A DNA stretch of 64,000 bases from Phragmites australis. Taxonomy: Eukaryota > Streptophyta > Magnoliopsida > Poales > Poaceae. The notes under the pieces are model-generated. The model ran no database searches. It was not told where the DNA came from and saw only the letters and a program-made list of their open reading frames with translations. The stretch covers positions 8,163,501 through 8,227,500 of the forward strand of contig NC_084932.1 of NCBI RefSeq assembly GCF_958298935.1, written 5' to 3'. Positions 23,797-34,212 of this stretch are shown one piece after another. Position 1 is the first letter of the stretch. Every line of letters begins with the position of its first letter. The translations under genes were made by a program, and so were the position numbers.

Positions 23797-24758
23797 ATGA
23801 CGAGCCCCATGCACGCGCGGAAGGCCAAGCTAAAGAACCACCTCGTCTCCGCCAAGGCCAAGCTCAAGCACCACGTCACCCCGCGCCGCGTCCTCCTCCT
23901 CGCCGCCGCCGCGTGCTCTGCCTTCCTCCTCCTCCTCACCCTCCGCACCCTCCACTCCCCCGCGTCGCGCGGCTCCAGAGCAAGCGTCGCTGCCTCCACG
24001 CCCGCGGCCGACGTCGATCACCACGCACCACTGTCGGCGGCAGCAGCAGCGCGAGTTCACGAAGGTGCTGGCGGCCGTCGCGGAGGCGCTGGTCCACTAC
24101 GCAACGTCCAACGCGACGCCCGCGGCAAACTGAGACCGAAGCCAGCGCGGCTGCGCGCGTGCTGGCGCGGCGCGCGCCGTGGAACCTCCTCGTGTTCGGG
24201 CTCGGCCACGGCAGCGCGCTCTGGGCGGCTCTGAACCACAGGGGCCGCACGCTCTTCCTCGAGGCGGACGCGGCCTGGATCGCCTCCTTCCGCGACGCGC
24301 GCCCTGCCGGCCTGGACCTCGAGGCCCTCAGGCCCACCACATCGCGTACCAACAACACGCCACCGCGCTCGCCGACGACGGCGCCGACGAGCTCCTCGCC
24401 CTCCGCGACTCCACGGAATGCACCGTCGCCGCTGCGTCCTCCCCGACGGAACCTCTCTCACCTGACCAACTGGAGCGCTCACCGTGCAAGCTGGCGCCGC
24501 GCGGGTTGCCGGCAGCTTTCTATGAGGCGGAGTGGGACGTGATCATGGTGGACGCGCCGGTGCCGGGTTGCGGCGCAGGCTCGGCGGCCGGGGGCGGGGG
24601 AGACGAACGTGCTGGTCCACGGCGTGGACAGCATGGCGGAGGAGAGCTTCTCGAGGGCATTCCTATGCGAGGGGTACATCAAGGAAGAGGCTAGCAGACT
24701 CCGGCACTTGGCCATTCCTAGCCACAGGGACAAGGACGCAATGTCATTTTGCCCTTGA
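23797..24758 (+). pseudogene. DUF579 glucuronoxylan 4-O-methyltransferase-like gene, frameshifted
   Basis: GXM enzymes move a methyl group from S-adenosylmethionine to glucuronic acid side chains of xylan in the Golgi. The start MTSPMHARKAKLKNHL and a Leu/Ala-rich segment (about residues 28-47) fit a type II Golgi membrane anchor. Family motifs follow but in changing frames. ALVHYATSNATP is in a second frame (from 24053). LLVFGLGHGS, WAALNHRGRTLFLEAD and AAWI are in a third (from 24129). AFYEAEWDVIMVDAP is in the second again (about 24320-24590). RAFLCEGYIKEEASRLRHL, IPSHR and the C-terminal FCP are in the third, with stop TGA at 24756. That makes four frame changes. Between VDAP and ETNVLVH the usual stretch with the GRMS-x-IYTA motif is shortened and scrambled. 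The gene is intronless, as is usual for the family. The C-terminal RLRH-IPSHR and ALVHY-TSN motifs favour GXM over IRX15. This is a pseudogene unless the breaks are sequence errors. Confidence 0.85.
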
Positions 24759-25180
24759 GATAGTCACTAATATGCTAAAATGATATTGATATATACAACT
24801 ATTGCAGGAGTTAGAGCAAGAAAGAGACATCCATAATATTTAATTCTCAACTTCTTTCCTTTTTTTTGGTTGGTCTGGTGGAACAACTTTTGTGCTATTT
24901 GATATTTGTGTGTGTGTGTGAATTCATATTTAGATTTTGTTTTTATTAATGTCTGTGTATAAACACTGGGGGAGTAGTGAAAAATCAAGGGCCCTACCAT
25001 TGAGTCAATGTGTTTTTTTGCATGTTATGAATGGGCACTAATCAGGTATCATGGGGTAGTATGAAACTCTTTTTTTACCTTGATGTTCATCCCTTCAAGA
25101 TGTTTGTAGCCCTAAGTTCATCAATAGCATCCATAAGACTAAGCGTTATATACTAGTAAACAATGTTAGTCCTATTGACA
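24759..25180. other. 3' flank of the GXM-like pseudogene
   Basis: AT-rich, non-coding. A (TG)n run lies at about 24908-24920. No polyadenylation signal or gene could be assigned with confidence. Confidence 0.4.
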
Positions 25181-25569
25181 TCACTGCAGGTTATCACTAT
25201 CGGTTGCAAAACCAACAACTACACCCTTATCACTACCCGTTCGTAACATGAACTATTAATGATAGTTATGATATCACTACCTGGTTTTAGCCTTGAACCA
25301 ACAGTGATAATTTTGTCCCTCGAGATGCAAAACCTGTATTTCTAGCTAGTTTCAGGTATTGCTAGCCACACCCTTTGAAACAATGAAACCTATATATACA
25401 TACACACGTTGTATAATCATCATTGTCAGGTCAAGCAACATCAATCATTAATTGGCCATTGATGTAAGGATGAGAGTTAATAAAGCTTCTATTATAAAAA
25501 AAAAATGGCCATGGGAGGTTATGGAACCTCCCAGTGATAGCTGGTCATCTTGGGGTTTCTGTAGTAATG
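25181..25569. mobile_element. Short degenerate CACTA-like element
   Basis: The right end ggggtttctgtagtaatg is close to a CACTA 3' terminus (complement CATTACTACAGAAACCCC). The left end near 25181 begins with cactgcaggttatcactat. Between them lie inverted copies of atcactaccggtt-like motifs (atcactatcggttgc, aaccaacagtgata). Both ends are mutated and no 3-bp duplication is clear. Confidence 0.35.
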
Positions 25570-25599
25570 TCAAGAAGATATAAGGACATACTATGTAGT

Positions 25600-26860
25600 C
25601 AAGTGATCATGGTGTTGATAGCATCACTTGTGTGAAGAGAGGTTTGAGTTTAGTAGCTTGATCTAGTATCTTTAGGTTAGTTAACTAGTAGATGGTGCAC
25701 ACTAGGATTGACTAGCCCTAATAGACTAGAATGAAGACCCAAGATATCAATAAAGAGAGGCTACGAAGATCAGGACTTGAGAACATTTGAATTGGACAAG
25801 TTCTCCTGGAAACCTAGTCATCGCATGATGTGGTGGCAGTGTATGATACGGTGGACCATGGGACGGTGCAACATAGTTCATTTCCAAAAGGTTTTAGGCT
25901 TCAGACAAGAAGGTCATGGCATGATGCGGTGAGGCATTGCATGATGTGGTGGGTTCTGATAAGGCTCTAACGGTCGAATTTCACGAGGTAACCACACAAT
26001 GCAGTGAGGTCACCGCATGTTATGGTGATTAGGAATTTTGTAGATTCCTTCTCAACGGTTAATTTTGGGGTTGGTTCTATATATACTCCATCCACTGGCC
26101 ATGTGAGGTTGCTCACTCCAACAACAATACATACGCACATATTGGATAGGGTTTGAGTCACCTTGGAGTTGAAATTGAAGATCAAGACAATTAGTATAAG
26201 ATTAAGGACTTAATTAGTGCTAGTTTAGGCCTAGTGTCTATCTAGCTAGGTGATTAGCCTAGAGTTGGAACAAGTGAGTGATCCACACTTGTTACTCCTA
26301 TTGTTTGCCTATACCTAAATGGCTTGACGGCGGTGAGTCTTGTGAGACCTTCCAACCATGTTTATGGAGCGGCCAAGAGAGTTGTGAGTCGCAGGAGTGT
26401 CCTATGCTGGAGCGATGAATAATTACCATAGTAAAAACGACAGTAAGTATTCGGGTGCGTCTAGTAGGAGACCCACCATTGTGTGGTGATCTCTAACGGA
26501 AAGAGCCACAAATTTAGCCGACCAGGGAGTTGACCCTTGCTAGGGCCTCCAATGTGGAGTAGCGGTGAGAAGCAAGTCACCAATACCAATAGAAGAAGTC
26601 ATCGTGCAGAGTTTGTACTCTCTAACTTATTTACATTCCGCCCTTTTGTATTGCATCACTTTTACCTTTCCTAGAATTACATATGTAGTTGCTATGATTG
26701 AAACCTAGGGTACAAAACTTTGTTACAATAGTGTGGCCACACTAGATAAATCTAGATCATATTTAGATATAAATTGATTTAATTTTATCTTGTCAATTTG
26801 AGCCAAACAGGTTTTATAAACCATAATTCACAACCCCTTAGGGTGTCACTGATCCTTAAA
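25600..26860 (+). repeat. LTR related to the 5131-6089 family, solo or truncated
   Basis: The 3' part shares order and wording with the LTR at 5131-6089: tatggagcgg, tttacattccgc/tttacattttcgc, gctatgattga, cacactagat-aa-ctaga, catttagatataaat/catttagatagaaat, and a tgtcactgatcctt end. A degenerate primer-binding site (aataggatcagg) follows at 26861. The U3 part carries repeats of gcatgatgtggtg and variants in place of CCGG palindromes. Only about 150 bp of possible internal sequence follow before the CACTA element at 27015, so this is a solo LTR or a 5' remnant. The left border is approximate. Confidence 0.6.
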
Positions 26861-27014
26861 ATAGGATCAGGAGTTTTGGACTCTAGGACAACATGATGAA
26901 CATTCCCTAATCTCTTTTGCACTTTGTTTTCTTTAGATTCCTTTTGTGAACTCTATTGAATTATATTAATTTAAGGGTTATTCACAATCATTAACAAAAA
27001 TGAAACAAGTGAGA

Positions 27015-28740
27015 CACTATGTTGAAAAGGGGCTTCAGTGATGGGTGATAACCAGCTTTAGTGATGGGTCCCGCACCTGTCACCCTGAACGCGTCACTGA
27101 TGAGTCATCATTAGTGACGGGTTACGACCTGACAACTATGAGGTCATAGATGACGGGTCATAGCTGTGATCGACTTATAAGGTCATAGGTGATGGGTCAT
27201 AATCGTGACATGTCACTAATGACTGAACGTATTTTTTGGACACGAAAAACGTCAAAAAATATTTTTTTCACCTGAACCATGCCAACGCAGGGGCCCATCT
27301 CATATGCCCCACAAGCCACACCATTTTTCAAACTATTTTTCACTCTACGTTTCGTGGGCCTCGAACCCTCGACCTCCCCTCGCACGCATAGCTCCCTTAC
27401 CACTGCACCTATCATGTAGTGATAGACATCAGAGATTTTATCCTTTTAACCTTCTTTGCTGAAGGTGACCCATCGCCTATGACTGATTATTGATGGGTCA
27501 GAACCATGACTCGTCACTTATGACTGAACTTTAGTGACGGATCATAATCTTGATCCGTCACTAATGACTGATTTTGTCAAATTTTATCAAGGGTTATAAA
27601 TTTACATATAGAATTTTTCTTTATCCAAATTTGTACAAATATTTTATGAATTTCTAAATATCTTATCTAAATGATCACAATTTGATTAGTGACCCGGAGT
27701 GCCTTCGGTAAAACGGGCATAACTTTTGCATATAGACTCTGATTTCAACTTTTTTTAATCTACGGACATCTACGGAAAAAGTTACATTCGTTTCTTTCTG
27801 ACTTTGTCAGTTTTGACAAATTTTTTGAGGTCAAATTCATCTTGGAAGATTGAGTTCTCGCCCCCTAAAGTTTTTGCCCCCTTACATCAAACTTGAGCAA
27901 AAATGTACAATGGTTCCTATTCTAGTGCTGCTGAGGTGAGAAAAAAAATATAAAATAGTTTTGAATTAGTCATTAGTGAATATAGAACTACTTGGCTGGG
28001 TTTTCCCTCTAGAAAGCCTTATGGTGATTCTGCTGAAGTTAAAACTATCAAATTTGGAGTTGTTAAATACTCCCATTGTATTGCAATATGTATTTCTTTT
28101 CTCAAGCAGTTTTCATGAGCAATTACCTAAAAGCACCAACAGATCTAATAATGCATCTCTCCCATCACAATTTTTTTTCTCCTTTTCTTTTGTTATGTTC
28201 TTGATTTTGCTTATGTGTGGATAAATTCTTTCATTTTGCAAACTTAGATTTAAAAACTTGTTGACTATGGTTGGCTCAAATACCTTCATATTTTGTTGCA
28301 ATTAAATGCTCATTTGTCACATTTATATTCTCATCAAGATTGGGCTTTCGGGCTTTCCTCTTATTTCATCCATAGGTCATTGGTGACGGGTCATAACAGT
28401 GACCCGTCACCAATAAAGTCATTGGTGCCGCACGAGAAAAATAAAATAAAAATACTATCATTAGTGACAGGTCACAACTTGACCTGTTACTAATGATGGG
28501 CCTAGGATGACCCGTCACTAATGAGTTTATTATTAGTAGTGACGGGTCACAACTTAACATATTACTAATAACTGGTCTAGGATGACCCGTCACTAATGAC
28601 TGGCCTAGGATGACCCGTCACTGATAAATCATCATTAGTGATGGGTCACAACTATGACCCATCACTATTATCGTTAATGACGGGTAAAGTTATGACACGT
28701 AACTAATTTCGTGTTTCCATTGACTGTTTTTCACGTAGTA
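27015..28740. mobile_element. Complete short CACTA element, 3-bp target duplication AGA
   Basis: The left terminus CACTATGTTGAAAA (27015) pairs with the right terminus tttttcacgtagta (to 28740, complement TACTACGTGAAAAA, last base mutated from G). The 3-bp flanks are AGA at 27012-27014 and AGA at 28741-28743. Subterminal arrays of attagtgacgggtca and tgacccgtcactaatga in both orientations fill about 27040-27210, 27470-27590 and 28370-28700. The core has no transposase gene. A segment at 27245-27420 includes cctcgaaccctcgacctcc and is GC-richer. Movement would need a partner element. Confidence 0.85.
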
Positions 28741-28806
28741 AGACTTATGTGAAATATTAAACAAAGAAGTGGGGTTAGAGATAAAGAAGAACTAAAGATC
28801 ACTTAC

Positions 28807-28995
28807 CCCATAATTTTGAAGAAGTGTAGAACCAAATTTTCACCACAGGAATTTGCCTTTAAAGCTTCAACAATGTGCCCAGCAGTAGTGCAATAGGGAA
28901 ATTGGACAAAAAATTTATGCAACGCCTCTTTGCAGCACCGTCTGAATGGCTACCACTTATCCCCAATGTGAATCTCAAATCGGTGGACGAGGTCA
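28807..28995 (-). pseudogene. Exon-like gene fragment with splice donor
   Basis: The minus-strand frame includes VHRFEIHIGDKW, one stop, RRCCKEALHKFFVQFPYCTT and NSCGENLVLHFFKIMG, followed directly by a consensus donor GTAAGT at 28806-28801. The product is not recognised. A diverged copy of its start occurs in inverted orientation at 31427-31510, on the far side of the CACTA element at 29001-31377. Confidence 0.4.
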
Positions 28996-29389
28996 ACTCA
29001 CACTACTACAGAACATGTCATAAGTAGCGCCTCATCGGTATCTGTCCGAGTGTAACCAGTATTGTTGACGTATCAGTACCGGTTCTTAAGCTCTCGCGTA
29101 TGAACCCTCAATTAAGGCGCCAAGAACCAGCACTGATAGTGCCTATCAGTGATGGTTCTTGGCGCCTCAATTATTGCTCACGCGTGGGAGTTTAAGAACT
29201 ACCACTGATAGTCACTATCTGTACCAGTTGAAACTAAAAGTAGCACTGATAGTCACTATCAGTGTCAGTTGGAACTAGAATCGGCACTGATGCCTGTGTT
29301 ATATTTATATACAGCACTTAACCGCTCTCCTCGTTTGCTCCATTCAGCTTGATGCCGCTCGTCCTCCCCGACCGCCACCTCCTCCCCGT

Positions 29390-29715
29390 CCGCAGCCTCC
29401 TCGTCGCGAGTCGGCTCGTCGCCTCCTCGTCCTCGTCCTCATCGTGTGTCGACCCGCCACCTCCTCCTCCTTGTCGTGCGCCGACCGCCGCCTCCTCGTC
29501 CTCGTCGTGCATCATCCCACCGCCTCCTCCTCCTCCTCATCGCGCGTTGATCGCCACCTCTTTGTCCTCGTCGTGCATCGGCTCGCCACCACCTCCTCGT
29601 CCTCGTCGCGTGCTGACCACCGCCTCCTCATCCTTGTCGTGTGTCAGCCCATCGCCACCTCCTCGTCCTCATCGTGCGCCAGCCCACCATCGCCTCCTCA
29701 TCGCCTCCTTGACGT
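29390..29715 (+). repeat. GC-rich minisatellite coding Ser/Pro-rich text
   Basis: About five imperfect copies of a 60-65 bp unit containing cctcctcgtcctcgtcgtg and cgcc/cca-cctcc. Depending on frame it reads as poly-Ser with Cys, or Pro-rich text. The open frames here (29349-29726, 29444-29881) result from the repeat and I do not support them as proteins. Confidence 0.65.
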
Positions 29716-30318
29716 CCCCATGGTGAGCAGCAGCGGTAGTGGACATGGAGGGCGTAGATCTAGGCAGCGTGGAGGTGGCCGCTCCATCCTATCCGACCGC
29801 CCGGCTCCGGGTGACCACCCTCGTACTCCCGGCCTCCAAATCCTCAACGGCGTATCCCCTTCCTACCCAGAAGGGCAATGAAACACCTGGGTTAGTTCTC
29901 AAATTTAAGTTAGCAAATTGTAGTTAGCAATTTTAGTTAGCCAATTTAGATCCTGAAATTAGATATATATTTTAGTTCAAAATATGTTAGCTTATTATTA
30001 GATGTGTATATCATGATATTAGATGTGTATCGCTATATCGGTGTTTTAGATATTACTATGACTTCCCAATGAGTAACTAGTTTGGTACTTCCTTGTTCTG
30101 CAATTGATGACTTGACATAATTGCGAGATATCCACATGTGCCGATTGATATGGCATTGAGTTTTTTTTTCTCTAGGCATGTAGACGTACCTATGACTTCC
30201 CTTAGGTATATCTACATGCTCAGAGATGAAAATCCCTTTGTTATAAATTATAAGAAGGTCAGTTAATACTATAGTTTGCAGCTAACAAATTTAGAAACTA
30301 ACATGCTGATTGATATAG

Positions 30319-30684
30319 ATGCTTCCTTATCTACAAGGGCTACATGACATTATTGTGGACATTGGTGGCACACCACATGTGATGATGACCATATTGGCTG
30401 ATAACAATAAAATGAATATCACTATCTCTTTTAGCATTGCTTTTGCTAAAGAAAGATATATCACTTTAACAGCATCAAGCTCTAAAACAGACCAAAGACT
30501 TATGGCTGAAAGATGTGTTGTTCATACACTTCTACAATCGGTTAACCTGCAACTTAGATACTTATTTCTGGACTACAGCTATTTCAAATTGAAAGCGCTT
30601 GAACAGAACGAGGATGCTCTTGCAATGACTCCTAGGCTCTTGCGATTACATGCAGCTGAAACGGTTGGTGACATAAACCAATAG
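30319..30684 (+). CDS. Hypothetical 121-aa ORF inside the CACTA element
   Basis: An uninterrupted frame starting MLPYLQGLHDIIVDIGGTPH and ending in ETVGDINQ, with normal amino-acid composition (no low complexity) and alternating charged and hydrophobic residues. I do not recognise a domain. It has no transmembrane stretch. It may be an exon of a captured host gene or a transposon accessory protein, and the unframed sequence on both sides could include introns. Expression is not supported by any visible promoter. Confidence 0.3.
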   Translation: MLPYLQGLHDIIVDIGGTPHVMMTILADNNKMNITISFSIAFAKERYITLTASSSKTDQRLMAERCVVHTLLQSVNLQLRYLFLDYSYFKLKALEQNEDALAMTPRLLRLHAAETVGDINQ

Positions 30685-31426
30685 TTTGTAGATAGGATTA
30701 TTCCAATGATATTAAATTTTTTCTCTATATTTTTGCTATTTGTCTATAGGATTTTTACTGGAACACTCGGATGTGGATGGATCGTAGCTTGACTTCAATG
30801 TTACATCTTCTTGCCCACTAGTGGGGGTATATATTACTTGGTACTCAATGCAAGAAGGTCCCGGAAGAAAATTACCATTTACACCTTAAGTTTTAGTGTG
30901 ATAGTAACAGTTTCATTATTTATGGAAATCCAATGGAACTTTCGTTTGAAGCAACAGCTAGTGCGCTCATTTATGCACTGAATCATTTTGATGTAATATT
31001 TGGAGTTGAAATTTTTGATATCAACTATGCATATAATGATATTTGATGTAATTTTAGAAATGCATGTACTTTGAATTAATGTATTAAGTGTTTATTGTGA
31101 CTTAAACATTAGAAGAATAGATGCATGTGCATGTGATGCATTTTGGATTGTGCAATTTTTTTGTTACCGAATATCTAAGAGTGTTAGTTCTATTTTAGAA
31201 CCGATACTGATAATCAGTATTAGTGCCAGTTTCTAACAGGGAACCGGCATTGAGAATTCATTATTAGTGCTAGTTCGTGAATGGAACCGACACTGATAGT
31301 GATTTTCAGTGCCGAGTAATCATATATGTCAAGTAGTGTCAATGCTAATCATATATATGAGGTATTCTGCAGTAGTGTTAATGCTAATCATATATGTCAA
31401 GTAATTAGTATGTAGGATAATTTTTT

Positions 31427-31922
31427 AGTTGGAAGAGATCCACCAGTTTGAGATCCACATCGAGGACATATGATGGCTATCCAAGCGGTGCTGCATGAGC
31501 CATTTGCAGCACCGTTACATAGAATTTTTTCCCTGCAAATTGACATCTGCTACAGGCATTCCTCCATCAGTTCATCTTCTCGGTGCTACTAATTTTGTTT
31601 CTTTTATCACAAGTGTTAGATTTAGTCTGGAATACATATATTGTATATGACAGGATCACATATTTGCAACCGGTAGCGTCAGCAATTTTGACGCCTTTTG
31701 TTTCTTTCAGTGAAGTAGTTTTCATTGGGGAAATGTCATAGAACATACTATCTGATCTCGACGTTGCATTTCTTCATTTTGTTTCCTCAAAAGCTTCAGG
31801 AAGACAGAACTCCGGATCTGGAAAATGGCCGCGCAATTTCGCAGCCTAAATGGATCTATGAGAAGTTATTCTCTGAACGCCAAAATGGCAGCTCTGACTT
31901 TTCGCTTCTTCTGCTGACTTGA
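31427..31922 (+). pseudogene. Exon-like gene fragments, inverted relative to 28807-28995
   Basis: At 31430-31560 the frame EEIHQFEIHIEDI, stop, WLSKRCC matches the fragment at 28807-28995 (VHRFEIHIGDK, RRCC) on the opposite strand. At about 31796 an acceptor-like cttcag precedes a frame running to 31922 that contains PDLENGRAISQPKWIYEKLF and ends SDFSLLLLT. The protein is not recognised. This looks like the 3' end of a decayed gene. Confidence 0.35.
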
Positions 31923-32161
31923 GAGTTGAGATACGGCAGCATGCAACATTGCTTCTGAGATTTTTCCTGTTCTTAACGACGCAACAGTGGGCGAAACACG
32001 CACCAAAATTTTGTATTGTAAGGTTAAACATCGAACGAGATTACAAACGGCTGCAGTGTTCTGAAAGCAGCCGCCGATCTGCTACAGGGAGAAGGGATGG
32101 GGGAACAAATTACATTACTTGACTACTCCATCCAATCCAACTGGTCACTTGAAGAAACTGA

Positions 32162-32228
32162 GGGCCAGTTGGAAAGATGGGGGGTTGCTCTAGGATTAGT
32201 ACCCAATACCCTCTTTCCAAACAGGTCC
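32162..32228. mobile_element. 67-bp MITE with TGA duplication
   Basis: Terminal inverted repeats GGGCCAGTTGGAAAGA and TCTTTCCAAACAGGTCC flank a 30-bp core and could fold into a hairpin. TGA lies directly outside at 32159-32161 and 32229-32231. The GGGCCTGTTTGG-like terminus with a 3-bp duplication resembles PIF/Harbinger-type MITEs, although their usual target is TAA. Confidence 0.6.
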
Positions 32229-33780
32229 TGAGAGTTTGCACAAACGCAGTGTCTTGCCATCGATCACAATCCATCCTCATCCCCAAATCCCCATCGGCGT
32301 TGACGGGCCAACAGGAATCCCCGTCCTGCGGATCCTGGGATGATGCTGCTGCCCGCCGACCCGCTCGGCCGCGCCCAACGAGGCGACAACCCGCCGACCG
32401 CCGCGCCCACACAATTCACTGAGATTCTATTGTGCAGTGAGGACGAAGCAAAGAAGAAAATCTCTCAGTCTGCACTACAACCTACACAGGGTTTGGGGCT
32501 TTGATTTTAGAGGAGTTATCGTACAAAGTTAAAGGTGAAATTTGGACTTGGACGGGTCTAATTTTATGTAAGATTCTTTTGCACAATGATGTTTGAATTG
32601 AATTTAATTTTGCTGATTTTGGGTGCTACCTGATTCATATTTGGGTGTTCCCAACAAGGATTATGGAGGAGGATTACGGAGGTTGGTAATTATTGTTTCT
32701 TACTTGTTCAGTGAAATTTCATTTGTCAGGCTAGATCCAGCCTTTAAGGTCCTTTCATGCTCCAAATTTTTCTATGTGTTGAACGTTCATCCTACAGTTG
32801 AGTTCTCATCTTGACCCAAATTATATGCTTTAGTTGTCGGCTTGTACTAAGATTAAAGCACCACTTGTGCCAGGTGATCTATTTATAGATGGCAAGATCA
32901 TACACAGACCTCAGTTTCAATTCATAGACTTCAGTTATCGTCTTGTACTAAGATTAAAACTGAAGTTCATACAATTCTTTTTCAAAATGGACACCGAAGC
33001 TTAAAGTGATTTCCAAAATGCACTTGTAGCCATGCTAGAGTAGCTACATCATAGGTGATGGAATTTAACATTATGGTTTGGCTCCTATGTCCACTTTGTC
33101 AAATTGGACCCTCTGAATCTAAGTCAGATTTTGACACCCATATCGAATTTCAAGTTGTATTTTGTATATCCAAATTTTTTTTGCCGAATCGGACACCTAA
33201 ATCTAAATCGAATTCCGACACCCATATCTGTGCCCTGATAACACTAGTAACTTGCAGCCAAAGGGGGCAAGCTTCATCCTCAACCTTCATCTTGTGCGCT
33301 GATCGTTGATTCAATCCCCTTCCTAGGTTCTTAAGCAAAGCCCCTACAAGTGTCAGCACACAACACAAATGCCCGCAGATCCCAATAGTGCTACGGACGA
33401 CATCCCACACCTTGTCGACCGTGCATTTCCTCCAACAGCTTGCACGCACAGGCCAAAAGTCTGCAACTCCGCACCGACCACCTTTCCCCGTTCTTCAACG
33501 GGCGTCATGGCATTTGCTCAGGAACAGCTCATCGATCGGCATAGCATGAGTGCTGCTACCGCATTGAGCGATGATCATGGTGATAGTTTTAGTTCCTACA
33601 CATTGAAATTTTTTATCTTTGGGAAAGACACTGCAAAATGGTAGACTTTTGTTGAGGAGAAGAGATAAGATAAACAGATTTAAATGACCAAAATACCCCC
33701 TTCTTCCTTCTTCCTTATTTCCATCTATCCCCTACTTTGCTCTCCTCTGTTTTCTCTGCAGCGCCAATAGACTATGCATC
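32229..33780. other. Intergenic sequence, no supported gene
   Basis: A GC-rich Pro/Arg-coding patch lies at 32330-32420. The rest is AT-rich. Near 33100-33240 an imperfect duplication of cccgatcggacaccta/cccatatc-type text occurs. Frames such as 33369-33644 show no domain. Confidence 0.4.
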
Positions 33781-33785
33781 CATCC

Positions 33786-34070
33786 TATAAGGACTACTCG
33801 GTGGAATCAGAAGAACAGCAAGAATAGGAAGAACATAGAGAGAGGTTTTGGGTTTAAGAGGATTTAGAGAGGAATTGTATTGTGTATGTTAGAGGCATCA
33901 AATGTGTCATGTCCTCTCCGCCTCACGATTGTCTTTTTATCCTTTCAGTTTGCTACATGTGTTGAACCTGCATGCTCACTGATGGACCCAACTCGGCCCT
34001 AATGTGCGTGGATTGGGTTTCGGCTTGTGGTCCGATCTCCTGGCCTGATCTTCTCACATGATTCCTCCTC
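33786..34070 (-). repeat. 3' LTR of the CATCC gypsy element, start missing
   Basis: Matches 37870-38155 from ggactactcggtgga through ctcacatgattcctcctcc. The outer end reads TATAAGG where the other LTR has TGTAAGA, so the terminal TG has become TA. The inner end stops at about 34070, where the nested gypsy fragment begins. Confidence 0.75.
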
Positions 34071-34212
34071 CTTGAGGTATCGGGGAGGCCCAGTGAGCAA
34101 ATGTGTGCGTGCGTGCTTGGACGCTATGGGTTGAAATAAGATGGGTGGTCAGCTTGATCGAAGGTGATCGGAATGTCCGACCACTTGAGGTATCAGGGAG
34201 GTCCAGTTAGAG

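Larger units (their letters stand above)
29001..31377. mobile_element. Complete short CACTA element
   Basis: The left terminus CACTACTACAGAACA (29001) and right terminus tattctgcagtagtg (to 31377, complement CACTACTGCAGAATA) agree at 13 of 15 positions. Flanking triplets are tca and tta, a duplication with one change. Subterminal motifs gcactgatagt-cactatcagtg and tcagtgccagtt lie at 29140-29290 and 31200-31310. The interior has a GC-rich tandem repeat and a 121-codon ORF, but no transposase. The last 25 bases overlap a short direct duplication of gtcaatgctaatcatatat around 31338-31400. Confidence 0.8.

Noticed and set aside
23790..24542. 250-codon Arg/Ser/Pro-rich ORF
   Set aside because: It is a mixed-frame shadow of the GXM-like pseudogene. 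Only the part from 24129 to about 24320 reads as the real protein.
29349..29881. Two overlapping Ser/Pro-rich ORFs of 125 and 145 codons
   Set aside because: They arise from a GC-rich minisatellite that is open in several frames. There is no domain and no conserved start.
31338..31350. gtagtg followed by tca at 31335-31342 as an alternative right end of the CACTA element starting at 29001, giving an exact tca duplication
   Set aside because: The bases before it (atatgtcaa) do not match the left terminus, whereas tattctgcagtagtg ending at 31377 does. The exact triplet is better explained by the local duplication.
33369..33644. 91-codon ORF
   Set aside because: No recognised motif, no splice context, and surrounding sequence is ordinary intergenic repeat.
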